A DNA stretch of 18,539 nt from Hemicentrotus pulcherrimus (GCA_003118195.1 BEXV01000520.1:14740-33278); one strand, 5' to 3'. Shown: positions 7,851 to 17,448, numbered from the stretch's first letter. The notes: generated by a model not told the origin, from the sequence alone. Translations and numbers: made by a program.

Positions 7851-8589
7851 TTAGGCATTTTTTGCCTTCAGCACAAAATCAAACCCCATCAAACCCCAGG
7901 ATTTTTTTGCAAAAAGTAACCCATTAGAGTGGCAGATCCCTGTATACCATATTAGGCTAGTACAGAACTGTACATGTATGAATGCTTAGATTTTCTCTGA
8001 AAGGCTCTATCAGCTTCTAAACAAGATCATTGGTTCAGATTTAGCTAGTAATTTTACAACTGTATATTTTTCAGTATTTGATGTTTAAAGATCGTCTTTC
8101 TCATATGTTTAAACTTTAAGTTTTAGTAAATATTTTACCTGTACCCTCTATCCATGTGCCATTTTATACTGTTTTAGTTGAAAGATGTTATGGTTGTATT
8201 AATCAGTACATTTGAAAAGAGAACTGTGATGTTTTACTTTTGTATGTAAAAATAAAGAAGAAGAATTTGGTATTACGGTAAGTATGAAAATAAAAACAAG
8301 AGAAAGAATATAAGAGCTACACAATAGAGTATTCAAACTTTTCTTTGTGCTTAAGTGGCCTCAACATTGCTTAAGTGGTTTATTGTGTATAGAATATGAG
8401 ATTAAACAGTTTGAAAAAGGATGGTATTAAGGGTTAGGTCAAATGAAATTTTCTTCTGGAAATTTTTTTTTTTCTGAAGATGTCTAATAAATAACATCGG
8501 GAATACACTTTAGAATGTAATTGTTTAGATTTCAATAATTTGTGTTCTTGATGTCTCAACCACTTACAGTATAATGTTACATAGCAAGT
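7851..8589. other. AT-rich non-coding stretch, possible LINE 3' tail
   Basis: No credible ORF. Around 8250-8265 an AATAAAGAAGAAGAA run resembles the AATAAA-plus-short-repeat end of a non-LTR element on the + strand, but no coding remnant precedes it. Two nearby phrases, CTTAAGTGGCC and CTTAAGTGGTT (8350-8380), form a short direct repeat. Confidence 0.35.
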
Positions 8590-8720
8590 GAGAAAGGAAT
8601 AGATCGAGAGTAGAGAGAGACAGAGACAGACACGATAGAAGAAAAGCGAGAAAGGAGACAAGAGGGGAGAGGGGGACCAGGGAGGAGGAAGCAAAATACT
8701 TTGAAAGAAGATTAGAGAAT
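8590..8720. repeat. Purine-rich (GA) low-complexity tract
   Basis: The + strand is almost all A and G over about 130 bp (AGAGAGAGACAGAGACAGAC, GGGGAGAGGGGG). Translated frames here are low-complexity artefacts. Confidence 0.8.
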
Positions 8721-8796
8721 GAGGAGCAGAAAGGGATTTCAAAACATTTCAAATGTGACAATGTAACTTGCCTTAGTTATTTGTTGAAAGAAGTAA

Positions 8797-9000
8797 GCAA
8801 CAACAACAACAAAATCTCTGCAACAAAAAAATGGCAACATATTTTTAGATGCTTTTTTTTAATCAGGGGCAAAGAATGCTGGGGGGGAACACATTTTGGT
8901 TTACTGTTCAATGTGTGCTCTGTCCTACCCCTCCCCCCCCCCATACACACACACGGGCAGACACATCTGCCATGTACTTAACTAGAGAGAGGGGGAGAGA
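8797..9000. repeat. Cluster of simple repeats: CAA, poly-C, CA, GA
   Basis: Short runs follow each other: (AAC)n at about 8800, a G run at 8881, a C10 run at 8932-8941, (AC)n at 8945-8954 and a GAGAGAGGGGGAGAGA block at about 8985. No gene. Confidence 0.7.
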
Positions 9001-9030
9001 TAATGACAATTTATATCAGACATTAATCAT

Positions 9031-9645
9031 ATGGTGATGATGATGATGGTGGTGATGGTAGTGGTGATGATGATGATCAAGATGACGCTGATGACGACAT
9101 TGATGTTGTTGATTGTTACGTGAGTGATAATGAATCATGACTAGGATGATGGTGGTGGTGGTGATCTAATGGTGAAATATCGATGATGGTGACGATGGCA
9201 ATGTTGATTGTTACGTTAGTGATAATGAATCATGACTAGGATGATGGTGGTGGTGGTGATCTAATGGTGAAATATCGATGATGGTGACGATGGCAATGTT
9301 GATGGTGGTGGTAGCAGTGATGTTGATGTGCATGACAATGACGGTAACATTCATGTTGAAGATTGGTGGTGATGAATCGTAATTACGATGATGATGCTGA
9401 TAATTTATGGGACAAGATACAAAGTAATTTATCATAAAGATCATTTATCGGTCATACTCATCACCGTCATCATCATAATCTTCCTCATCAGTCATCACCA
9501 CTACCGGTATATATACAAAAGCACCACCATCATCAACATTAACACCATCATCCTCACAGTATTCATGATTCATCACCACCATAACAATCATCAACATCAA
9601 TGTTATCAGCATTATCATCATCACCAACACCATCATCATCACTAG
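9031..9645. repeat. Mirrored GAT/ATC microsatellite block with an internal 95-bp tandem duplication
   Basis: From 9031 to about 9400 the + strand is built on GAT, GGT and GTG triplets; from about 9455 to 9645 it is built on the complementary ATC, ACC and CAC triplets. The two halves can pair over a large part of their length. Within the left half 9108-9202 is repeated as 9203-9297 with a G to T change (TTACGTGAGTG, TTACGTTAGTG). The His-rich and Met/Val/Asp-rich translated frames are products of the triplets. Confidence 0.85.
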
Positions 9646-10014
9646 AATTATGAGTGTGTGGGATATTGTGAATGAAGATTGGAAAGCGTGTTCACTGATC
9701 ACACAACACAACTCTATTTTTATTTTTAGCTACGAGGAAACAAGGTTGCACATACAATAAAATACAGGATAAACTGTACCAGGTATTCCCTTTTTATTAT
9801 TTATTGATTCATAAACTAAAGCAGACTATACACTTGCAAGTGAAGTCAGGCAAATAAATGATTCAGAATAAGAATCACATGAATGAGAATATTGCACGGA
9901 GATATATTGGCTTATAATAAATATGATGGATAGACATGAATATATGCAATGAATAAATTAAGCTTAGGACTGAGTGGAAATGATATCAAAAGTCCAATGA
10001 AAATAATTTGCCAT
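9646..10014. other. AT-rich sequence with no recognised feature
   Basis: No ORF of note, no repeats longer than chance. Confidence 0.4.
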
Positions 10015-10197
10015 TTCGTTTCCACCGGTTGCCTGCCATACCAACAAGCAGAGTTGACAAAAGACTTAACTCTGTTTCGTTAACGATCAGCCATGCATCA
10101 AGTCTTTCATCTCCTTTGTGCATGGCTGATTGTCAACGAAACAGAGTTAACTCTCTTGGAAACGCTGTTTGCTGAGCAAGCAGCCAGTGGAAACGAA
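10015..10197. mobile_element. Palindromic MITE or hairpin element, 183 bp
   Basis: The left arm TTCGTTTCCACCGGTTGCCTGC pairs with the right arm (reverse complement TTCGTTTCCACTGGCTGCTTGC). Further in, ACTTAACTCTGTTTCGTTAACGATCAGCCATGCA pairs with the right copy of GAGTTAACTCTGTTTCGTTGAC and CATGCACAAAGG. Almost the whole element folds on itself. There is no ORF. The target duplication is unclear. Confidence 0.75.
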
Positions 10198-10516
10198 TTA
10201 GTGAAAACAAATTTGGTTAAAAAAATTATGGAAATGCAAGCATTTCTTTAAACAAACAAAACTTTGTTATTCCTGGCTCATTTTTCCTGATAGAGGTGTC
10301 ATAGGAAAGGACAGAAACTGAACTTTCTAGAAATGTGATATTCTCTTTGAAATTCAGATACCGCCCGGCGCCTGCCTAATAAGGACTTTATGGCTTTCTC
10401 TTTTCAAATTGTTTTTAATCACTTGTGTGTGTAATATACATCATATTAGTTGCATCAAATGAAAGAGGAGGACCTAAGCTTTACAAATATGTGTCATTTA
10501 TTAATTATAATTGTGA
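10198..10516. other. AT-rich non-coding spacer
   Basis: Nothing supportable beyond ordinary AT-rich sequence. Confidence 0.4.
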
Positions 10517-10520
10517 TTAA

Positions 10521-10879
10521 AGGTAAAGACCAGTAATGGTCATGCGATTGCATTGTGAAAGAAACATTGTGGAATCAATCAGAAAATGTTGATCATCTAG
10601 CATCTGCAAGGTTCTGGAATCATCAAAATGATAAGAAATTTGGCCCATTCTTCATAAAGTTACAAGCAATATACACAGAAAGATGTATATGGGACTACCC
10701 TGTATCTCTCACAGACCAAGAGAGAAACCAATTTACCAAATATCTGAATTAGTAGGCGGTTTCCCGGCAAATTTTTTATCATCATGTATTAGTCAAAACA
10801 TATTCTTTCACATGATTGGTAATGAGAGCTTCCATTTCATTTTTTGAAATTGGGGCGTTGCCAATACTGGTCTTTACCT
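10521..10879. mobile_element. MITE with TTAA target-site duplication
   Basis: TTAA at 10517-10520 and 10880-10883 flank an element whose ends are AGGTAAAGACCAGTA and its exact reverse complement TACTGGTCTTTACCT. Beyond the 15 identical bases the match continues (TGG after one mismatch). TTAA duplications are typical of the piggyBac and Kolobok superfamilies; the RR start (AG) fits Kolobok better than piggyBac, whose ends usually begin CC. The element is about 359 bp; the 65-codon + strand frame inside has no known domain, so it is non-autonomous. Confidence 0.85.
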
Positions 10880-10883
10880 TTAA

Positions 10884-11572
10884 GTTATGATAAAACATTG
10901 ATAATTCTTGGTTTCGTTTCTTCTGGGATGCACTGTATAATAAATGAGGTTATTTCCCGAACTAACAATGCATTACACTTTGCCTCAAATTGATAACATT
11001 ACATGGTATTCTTTAGTCGGAACCTCTACCCAACTTCAAACAAAAATTCAAACTCTGGTCACTTCTCAACATAAATCATTATGTGTATAATTGTGTGGCA
11101 TCCAAGGTCCACCCCTATATTTTAGTGAACAAGTGTGACATATTGAAATGCTTAGATAAAACATCATTTTGATATCAAAATATAATTTAAATACTTTAGA
11201 AAAGGAATAAAATTGTACATTTAAGCTCTTATTTACGAACCATAACCTGTTGACATGAAATTACTTAGGTGTTCTTGAATGGTGCCACATGAAATAAAAT
11301 GGATACCGCCACCACATTTAGTGTCCATCCTGTGTAAGAGTAGCTCATTTTGAAAGGATCAAAAAATAAGATTGAGCACCTTTAAGTCTTTAAACTCGTC
11401 AAAGTAAATGGATTAGTAAATTTGATTATAAAAATGTCCCTAAATCAGCTTTACATTTTATCCAGGTTTAAAAACATTAATTAAAGGGAAATGATTTGTG
11501 TGAAAGGGGAAAAAATTAAGATAAAAAAGGTTGGTGAAAGTTTGAAGGAAATTGGATAAGGAATAAGAACGT
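10884..11572. other. Long AT-rich non-coding stretch
   Basis: No coding frame, no strong repeat and no RNA that I recognise. Confidence 0.4.
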
Positions 11573-11721
11573 TAAGGCACTTTGAAAATGAAATCACTAC
11601 GTCTATGCGAATCTCAAATTGGCAACTTGGTGAGTCAATTGTGATATACTACCTGGAAAGCTCCCCCATTTGTTGTGTTAAAAAATATCACTAATTTGCG
11701 ATTTTCTCCAAAGCGCCTTTA
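11573..11721. mobile_element. Possible short MITE
   Basis: TAAGGCACTTTGAAAATGAAATC at the left is matched at the right by the reverse complement TAAAGGCGCTTTGGAGAAAATC, an imperfect inverted repeat of about 20 bp with a 150-bp span. No target duplication is obvious, so this may be chance. Confidence 0.35.
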
Positions 11722-12110
11722 CCCTCGGGGCAGTACTCAAAATATATTATAGAATACAGACAACATTGTTATATCAAAGTCCTCATGAATGAAAAATATC
11801 CTAAGAGTGGTACATTTTGAAAAAGTGACATTTTATAATAATAACATGCCTAATACATTGTTTCTAGGCGCTGTGGTGCTGTTGTCCCAGCAGCCATTAA
11901 GTGAAGTGATGTCCTTACACGAAATAAAAGCCAGACGACAGCACCACGAGTGCACAACAATATTCAGTACAAAATTACAGTATGTTACAAATAAATGAAT
12001 AAATCAACTTAATATAACTTAAAGGTACTACATCTCATTTGCAGGCCCAAGAAATGAAAAGGTTAAATTCAAATGGCATTTGAAAGACAATAGTACTAAT
12101 TTAGAACTTC
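11722..12110. other. Non-coding stretch with a short hairpin
   Basis: GTGGTGCTGTTGTC at 11872-11886 is nearly complementary to GACGACAGCACCAC at about 11935-11949, a possible stem with a 50-base loop. Otherwise nothing. Confidence 0.3.
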
Positions 12111-12305
12111 CCTATAAAAAAAAGGGGGGGGGCTTGAAAATGTCTTTAAGTGGGAAAATAACGACTATTAGTTGTTGACTCGACTTATGATGTAATGAGG
12201 TTGATTTATGCTGATTAATGAACTATTATCAGTCTCTTTTTTATGTAGAACATTAAATCACGTCTTGTGTGGTTCTGAATAAATGAACTTGAACTTGAAC
12301 TTGAG
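12111..12305 (+). mobile_element. 3' tail of a non-LTR retrotransposon (TTGAAC repeat end)
   Basis: The segment ends TCTGAATAAATGAACTTGAACTTGAACTTGAG: an AATAAA-type signal followed by a short (TTGAAC)n array, a common end for CR1/L2-like LINEs. No coding remnant is left, so this is a heavily 5'-truncated copy. The left limit is a guess. It stops about 34 bp from the stop codon of the - strand gene that ends at 12339. Confidence 0.5.
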
Positions 12306-12338
12306 ATTTATATTTCTTCTTCTAGAGCATGTGCCTCC

Positions 12339-12669
12339 TTAGAGTTCCTCCCCAGAGTGCCGGCCAAAGCAGTGAAGCGCCGAAGCCAATGCAGTATCAG
12401 TTCCAGAAGTTAGTTCATCAAGTTTCTTGGTGAATTTTGTCACCGGTTCTTCAAAGAATTCTTTGTCTCTAATGTAACTTTGTTGTACAGCAAGAAATGC
12501 TTTGTTTAGCTCAGTGATTATTGGGTTACTTCCATTTTCTTCAGCACATGATTTTGACATTTCGATGTAATCATCGAGTGATCCTTCCTCAATTTTAATC
12601 TCCAGCTCCTTAAAGACGGATTCTCCCTTGACTTCATGATACACCTTATTGAATGTCTGGTAGTATAAT
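12339..12669 (-). CDS. FAR1/MULE-like zinc-finger gene, exon 5 (last)
   Basis: The acceptor is CCTTCCTTTCAG, and the first base completes a split Arg codon begun in exon 4. The exon encodes residues 243-351 and ends with TAA at 12339-12341. It starts LYYQTFNKVYHEV, which follows YAYR of exon 4 as in animal members of this family, and ends TALASALHCFGRHSGEEL. Related animal proteins usually continue after the 'FG-K/R-HSG' segment with a basic tail (VQPTA-x-ARR); here that tail is missing and a LINE tail starts just downstream. The catalytic core of a MULE transposase, which in transposons lies between these segments, is also absent. Confidence 0.8.
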
Positions 12670-12730
12670 CTGAAAGGAAGGAAAAGGAAATAATTAATAT
12701 CAGTGCCACAGATAAAAAAAAATATATATA

Positions 12731-13165
12731 AGGCGGTGTCACACAGAGGCCCAAATCCAGATTTTAGTTATCCGGTTTGTAATTATCCTCTTTTGGGCTG
12801 TCTGACATCAATTATCCCTTCAAAAATCCCTTCAAAGAACCTCATATGAAGCAAGATAATTCACTCTTGAAAGGATTTTTCAAGGGTTTTTTGAAGGGAA
12901 TTTTCTGTCTGACACCAATGTTGAAATAATCCCTTTTAATACCGGTAAGCATTGTGACATCACACGTTTAAATGCGCGCATTTAAACATGTGATGTCACA
13001 ATGCTTATTTACCTAGGTAAACGGCGCATAACGGCCCATCAAAAATCCGGATTTGGTTATCTGGAATATCCATAGCCTGTCTGTCACTGAGTCAAATGAA
13101 AAAAATAGATTTCTAAAATCTGGTTTATTCAAGATGGGTCAGGATTTTTCTGTGTGACACCGCCT
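12731..13165. mobile_element. MITE with 17-bp inverted repeats and a central 60-bp palindrome
   Basis: Both ends read AGGCGGTGTCACACAGA inward and are identical over 17 bp. ATA flanks both sides (12728-12730 and 13166-13168), so a TA or 3-bp target duplication is possible. At the centre (12947-13006) lies a palindrome with two 30-base arms, no loop and one mismatch, containing TGACATCACA on one side and TGTGATGTCA on the other. The element lies in intron 4 of the - strand gene. No ORF. Confidence 0.85.
12947..13006. repeat. Near-perfect 60-bp palindrome
   Basis: Arms 12947-12976 and 12977-13006 pair with a single mismatch. The centre is GCGCGC-like (ATGCG|CGCAT). It contains two CRE-like TGAYRTCA half-matches (TGACATCA and TGATGTCA). 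Confidence 0.9.
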
Positions 13166-13951
13166 ATAGAAACACACTTCACAAGGGATCACAAAAGAGG
13201 ACCTTTGTCTGCCACCTTTTTTTACGACCAAACATATATTTTCAGGTTTTTGTACAAAGTTTATGAGGTTGCAATTTTACTACCACGTGTAAAGATTTTG
13301 CAATATCAAGTGTAAATTTTTCAAGATATTCAAGGTATTCATTCTTTAGCATTTCCAACAAATGTAATATATTTTCTTGAGAGAACTCTGGTTTCCATAA
13401 TGTCAAACCTGAACCTTTGCGTCTTGCAAATAAGTAATCACCGACTATAATGTACCAAAGATGAACAACTCGCACATTCAGAAGAAAAAGGACCGTTCAT
13501 TTTCAAGCCATGGCTGCCATTGTGATCTATAAGAAAACCAACTTTTAGTCTGTGCAGGATTACTTGTGTCAAAACATATAAGGTCATTTTTTTTTTTCAA
13601 ATCGTGTTTAGCGTCCCCGTCTGCTTCCTTTTTGGGGGCCGCCATTTTTTCTTCTTTTTTTTTTTTTAGAAAAAAAACATGAAAAACACAATGCTAAAAT
13701 GATATATTTCTGATATTTTTTTTCATTCTAAATGCCGGTGGCCATCTTGAAAAATAGCCTGACTGGCAGGGAAAATGCACCAAGCAGCCATTTTGAAGAA
13801 GAACAAAAGAGAAAAAATGGGCCTCCTCCTTCCTATTTTTTAAATTGGCCTAAGATATGGTGCAACGATAAACTTGAATCAAAATGGATAGATTAGAACA
13901 CACATCGAACACATGATTTTGAACAAAACATCCCCTACAATATCTACTGAC
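13166..13951. other. Intron 4 sequence with one unassigned - strand frame
   Basis: A - strand open frame at 13242-13475 contains KPEFSQENILHLLEMLKNEY, which looks protein-like, but no acceptor in the required phase joins it to exon 4, while exon 5 joins in perfect phase; I therefore leave it out of the gene. It may be a fragment of another element. Between 13500 and 13800 lie long T runs and four copies of a GCCAT(T/C)TT-like motif. Confidence 0.5.
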
Positions 13952-14218
13952 CTATAAGCGTACTGCAAGTCAGGCATGATGGACCTATCAGCACTGATGA
14001 AAGTGTAATTGTCGTTGTGTTGGCGTTGAAGATCGTATTTGTGCAGTTCCAGTGCTTTTGAAGGAGTGTAACCCTTGCTGAACAAATCCAGCAACTTCTC
14101 CTTGATCTCTTGACTCACATCCCTATGCTTCAAAGCATCTGCAGCCCTGAGAGAGTGGTTATGGGTGCGCTTGAATTTCACAACCATCGGATGATCGGGC
14201 ATATGAGGATCAGTAGAC
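13952..14218 (-). CDS. FAR1/MULE-like zinc-finger gene, exon 4
   Basis: The exon lies between acceptor TCTTTTTAG and donor TATAG|GTCAGT. Its first base completes Arg153 and its last two bases start Arg242. It carries the final zinc ligands H172 and H174 (KFKRTHNHSL), then AADALKHRDVS, a region with helices (KEKLLDLFSKGYTPSKALEL), and SADRSIMPDLQYAYR. These are the conserved blocks of the FAR1-like DNA-binding region in many invertebrate MULE/SWIM proteins and are shared with CARF-like host factors. Confidence 0.9.
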
Positions 14219-14933
14219 CTAAAAAGACAAGTAAACTAGTAAATTATGCATATATATATGTTCCCACCGGAAGTGAAGATCTGTGAAATGCCATTATTTT
14301 TTTTCATAAATTCTGATAGAGCCTTCTAGATAAATATGAGAAATTAATTATAAAATTTGTATTTTGTGATATCAAAATGAATTTTTCATTGATTTTGAAT
14401 AAATTTGCATAATAAATGAATTTCAAAATTCTGTACAGAAGTTTGGAAGCCCCCACCAAGCCCTATCAGATAAAACAAATATAATCAAAATCTGCTGCAA
14501 AATAGAGAAAGAGCAAATTCTAAGATTTAGAGCACACATGGACGGACACACCCACACGCGCACACACGTACAGAAGACTGATTTCGGCAGAGACAAAAAA
14601 AGAGAGAGAGAGAGAGCAAGCATGGATGTAGCAGCTAGGCTGCAGCATGTGAATGTACCATTTTTCATATGATGGTGTATTTGTCAATTCGACAATTGAC
14701 CTGAATGCACTGCATCTAATCTCTGCTGCAATACCTACAGGCCAAAACATGCCTATATAATCTAGCATTATATAATTCTACCAAAAGCACAGAAGTGTAT
14801 AGATTTCATCTTTTTGGGACATCCTGTCCAAAGAAAGTAGAGATTAAAGTAGAGAAAAATAGTACTGGTACACAAATTTACTAACAATCAGTCCAATTAT
14901 CCCCCTTGCAAAAAGGATGCACAATTCGGCTAC
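14219..14933. other. Intron 3 of the - strand gene, with CA and GA microsatellites
   Basis: AT-rich. ACACACCCACACGCGCACACACG lies near 14550 and AGAGAGAGAGAGAG near 14600. Translated frames through it are low complexity. Confidence 0.7.
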
Positions 14934-15085
14934 CTGCACTTCCTCTTTTTGCCATCTGACGATTCAAAGGTGCTGACTTTCACAACAATGCTCAGGCATG
15001 CTGGACAATTTGTGTTCTTGGACCCCTTGCGTTGATTAGCTGTTGTGGATCTTGGTTTTGTGTTATGTTGGCAGCGAAATTCAGT
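14934..15085 (-). CDS. FAR1/MULE-like zinc-finger gene, exon 3
   Basis: Acceptor CCCACTTCAG, donor TGCAG|GTAGCC; phase 0 in and two bases over at the end. Too short to stand out as an ORF, but it fits precisely between exons 2 and 4. It encodes residues 103-152 with FRCQHNTKPR (C107, H109), then NTNCPAC (C129, C132). With H172 and H174 of exon 4 these make the C...C-x2-C...H-x-H set of the FAR1/FLYWCH/WRKY-GCM1-type zinc domain. A basic run KKRKC follows. Which Cys or His pairs bind zinc is inferred from the family. Confidence 0.85.
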
Positions 15086-15089
15086 CTGA

Positions 15090-15345
15090 AGTGGGAATGT
15101 AAAACATCATGCATGATAAAATTTCATTATTTTCAAATTGGATCAGGGCTGAAAGAATTTAAACTTAGAACATACATGTACAAATTGAATGCCCTAACCT
15201 CTGGAGCAGCCTTCCCAAAGACATCAAAACGTAGATGTATATGACATCTGACTCTTTCAAAAGAAAAACCTTAACATTTCTGTTTAAGCACATTGAGCAC
15301 CCTACAAGGTGGATTTAGTGCAATTGTTACATAGATTATTATAAG
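15090..15345 (+). pseudogene. LINE reverse transcriptase C-terminal fragment
   Basis: The + strand reads NLWSSLPKDIK, then after a stop SDSFKRKTLTFLFKHIEH. This is the usual C-terminal end of CR1-like ORF2 ('LW-x-SLP-x-x-I ... SFK-x-x-LK-x-x-LF'). The upstream part is frame-broken. It lies in intron 2 of the - strand gene, in antisense orientation to that gene. Confidence 0.7.
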
Positions 15346-15531
15346 TATAATTAGTAGTAGTAGTATTAGTATAACGACTACATGAACTAAGAGTAAGAAA
15401 TTCTGATGAAACTTAGGGGCGTATTCAACAAAATTGTAAGTAGTAGTAGTAGTAGTATGATTAAAACTTCATGAATGTACTAAGAGTAAGAAATTCTGAT
15501 GAAACTTAGGGGCGTATTCAACAAAATTGTA
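15346..15531. repeat. TAG microsatellite and 93-bp period duplication
   Basis: A 53-bp phrase is repeated without change at 15386-15438 and 15479-15531 (period 93), each preceded by an AGTAGTAGTAGT run (15350-15366 and 15439-15457). The phrase contains GGGGCGTATTCAACAAAATTGTA. Confidence 0.9.
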
Positions 15532-15599
15532 CAGTACTAGTAGGCCTACACGGAACACATTTTCTTCAATCTAATCAAACATTGTATTCAATCTCAAAA

Positions 15600-15935
15600 T
15601 AAATGAAGTCACGTTTCAGTTAATGCACTTTGTAATGTATTCCCCCTCCCCTTCTCCTTCCCTTCCCTCTTTTTTTCTTTTTTTGTATTCGTGTTCAGGT
15701 TTTCTCCGTTTTCTTTTCCTTTTTCTCTCTTCTCAACAATACATTGTATACTTTTTAAGGGGTTGACGTTCATAAGGCTAGTTGCCCTTTTTGTTAACCC
15801 CACATTCCCATTACATTTTGTTTGCTCCTTCCTTTTGTATTTTGCTTAAAATCGATCTTTTATCTGTATCATGTTTGTATGTTTTAATTTTTTTATGGAG
15901 AATGAAATAAATGAAATGAAATGAAAAATGACAAA
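15600..15935 (+). mobile_element. 3' end of a non-LTR element with (AAATG)n tail
   Basis: A pyrimidine-rich stretch (15640-15730) leads to GGAGAATGAAATAAATGAAATGAAATG, a short tandem tail of the kind that ends CR1/L2-like LINEs. It may be the 3' untranslated region of the element whose C-terminus is at 15090-15345, or a second copy. Confidence 0.5.
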
Positions 15936-15986
15936 TGTGTGGCAACAGTGGTAGTGTTAAATAGTGATATGCCTACAGCTTCACAC

Positions 15987-16187
15987 CTTGTACAAAACTC
16001 TTTCAACAGAGGTAGGATAAGTTCTGTCCACTCGAAAAGTTGCCCGAGATGACTTCTGCATGGACTCCAGCCATTCTTTAGCCCCTTCTTCGGTCGAAAC
16101 AGCCAACCTCAATGTTACTAGCTTTACTTCTTTCTCCACAATTTCTATATTACAAATGTGATGTTCATAGTTCTCAGGTAAGAATTC
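15987..16187 (-). CDS. FAR1/MULE-like zinc-finger gene, exon 2
   Basis: Acceptor TTCTTTTATTGCAG, donor TACAAG|GTGTGA, both phase 0. It encodes residues 36-102: EFLPENYEHHICNIEIVEKE, then VKLVTLRLAVSTEEGAKEWL and FRVDRTYP. Animal MULE/FAR1-type proteins have the same order just before the zinc region: a short beta-rich segment, 'E-x-WL', and 'T-x-R-V-x-x-TYP'. It is an intact frame without stops. Confidence 0.85.
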
Positions 16188-16943
16188 CTGCAATAAAAGA
16201 AGTAAAAAATAAAATATAAGTAAAGCATGATGATTAGTGCTAAGTGATAATTTTTCACAGTAATTTCATATTAGATGATATGAACAATAGGGTTATCCTA
16301 TACTTTAGTGCGTTTTATTATTTTTGGTTCCTAACTTCAGTCAATACCTTTCCATGTTTATTGTGTAGTATACATGTAGCTTTCTGGCCATGCAGCTGGG
16401 CGCGGGTTTTAAAGTGACACACTGGTTATCTACAGACCTACGGTACTTGACCTGCTTTCAAAAGGAGATATTATATGAGTACCGGTATATATTAATATTT
16501 CATTTTAACCCTATATATGTAGCTTGGGCTATTATGAAACTGCATAGCCGGGGGGAGGGGGAGGGGTGCTTCTATTAAGGCCCCCCTATGATCTTGGGCT
16601 GCAAAAATATGCATGCATGTCAAGTATATGTTATGAACCAGAGCAAAATAACACCGACTTAGTTCATACAGGAAATCTATTTATACAGAGCTAGGGCATA
16701 TATCTCAGCGATTTGAACACATTTTTGATGCTCTTTCCAAAAACGAAGAAACAATTGAGAAATTCTAAAAATATATTTTTGATGACATCATGCACACTTC
16801 ACCACTCTGGATCTAGACTAGATCTAAATTAAAGTAGGTTAACTCCAGGAAGCTCCAACACCGGAGCCACAGGCGTTGGAGTTAAAAGTCGTTTTTCACA
16901 CTTTTTCACAGGTTTCACGGCACTGCATAATACAAGTCTGCAA
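16188..16943. other. Intron 1 of the - strand gene, right-hand part unassigned
   Basis: AT-rich, with a G-rich patch at 16548-16566 (GGGGGGAGGGGGAGGGG). AACTCCA..GCTCCAACACCGG and GGCGTTGGAGTT (16841-16883) form a short inverted repeat. No gene. Confidence 0.5.
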
Positions 16944-17074
16944 ACTGATGGTGGGTCGAGGGCGGTTGAGCGCCTGTGTGAATTTATCTACCTTATTAAT
17001 TGTCTCAGATCCTCATGATCATTACGGTAGATAACTTCACACAGGCACGCGTTTACCCGCAACCCACCATCAGT
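16944..17074. mobile_element. Palindromic MITE or hairpin, 131 bp
   Basis: The left arm ACTGATGGTGGGT...GCCTGTGTGAATTTATCTACC pairs with the right arm, whose reverse complement reads ACTGATGGTGGGT...GCCTGTGTGAAGTTATCTACC. The arms are about 49 bp with a spacer of about 30 bp. The terminal 13 bp are identical. No ORF. Confidence 0.8.
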
Positions 17075-17424
17075 AGATGATAGATCGTATCGGTCTATAA
17101 ACTAAAACTTTAAAGACTCTAGTCATGCACATACATTCATCATTTTGTTTAATAATATTATAAAGGCGGCATTATCGTGAACTAGGTCACTCCTCCATTG
17201 ACTTGCGTTCATTTAGTCCGAGGCGGTGGACTCATTGAATTTCCATAGACTTTGTACACGTAAGAGACTCGCGCGGGACTAGAAAGGTGGCTTATTTCAC
17301 GAGATGGCCATAAAGGCCTAGTCTAGGGTCCATTTCAGACAGAGGTTGATGGACAGTGGTGATGGGTAGCACTTGTGCATGAGAGTAACCCCCCATCCCA
17401 GCCGCCCATGCAGGGCCGGGCCCC

Positions 17425-17448
17425 GGGGGGGGGGGGGGGGGGGGGGGG
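17425..17448. repeat. Run of 24 G, followed by GGGGGG
   Basis: Twenty-four G in a row, then CA and six more G. The stretch can form a quadruplex, and its true length is likely to be uncertain in the assembly. It lies in intron 1 of the - strand gene. Confidence 0.9.

Noticed and set aside
9445..9645. CRISPR-like array
   Set aside because: Triplet repeats without constant repeats and unique spacers, in a eukaryotic window.
9388..9711. His-rich and Met/Asp-rich ORFs in the GAT/ATC block
   Set aside because: Direct translation of triplet microsatellites.
10555..10752. 65-codon + strand ORF in the TTAA MITE
   Set aside because: No known domain, lies entirely in a non-autonomous element, and has no supporting context.
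13242..13475. - strand open frame as an extra exon of the FAR1-like gene
   Set aside because: No acceptor in the required phase was found, while exon 4 joins exon 5 in exact phase and with the family's expected residues.
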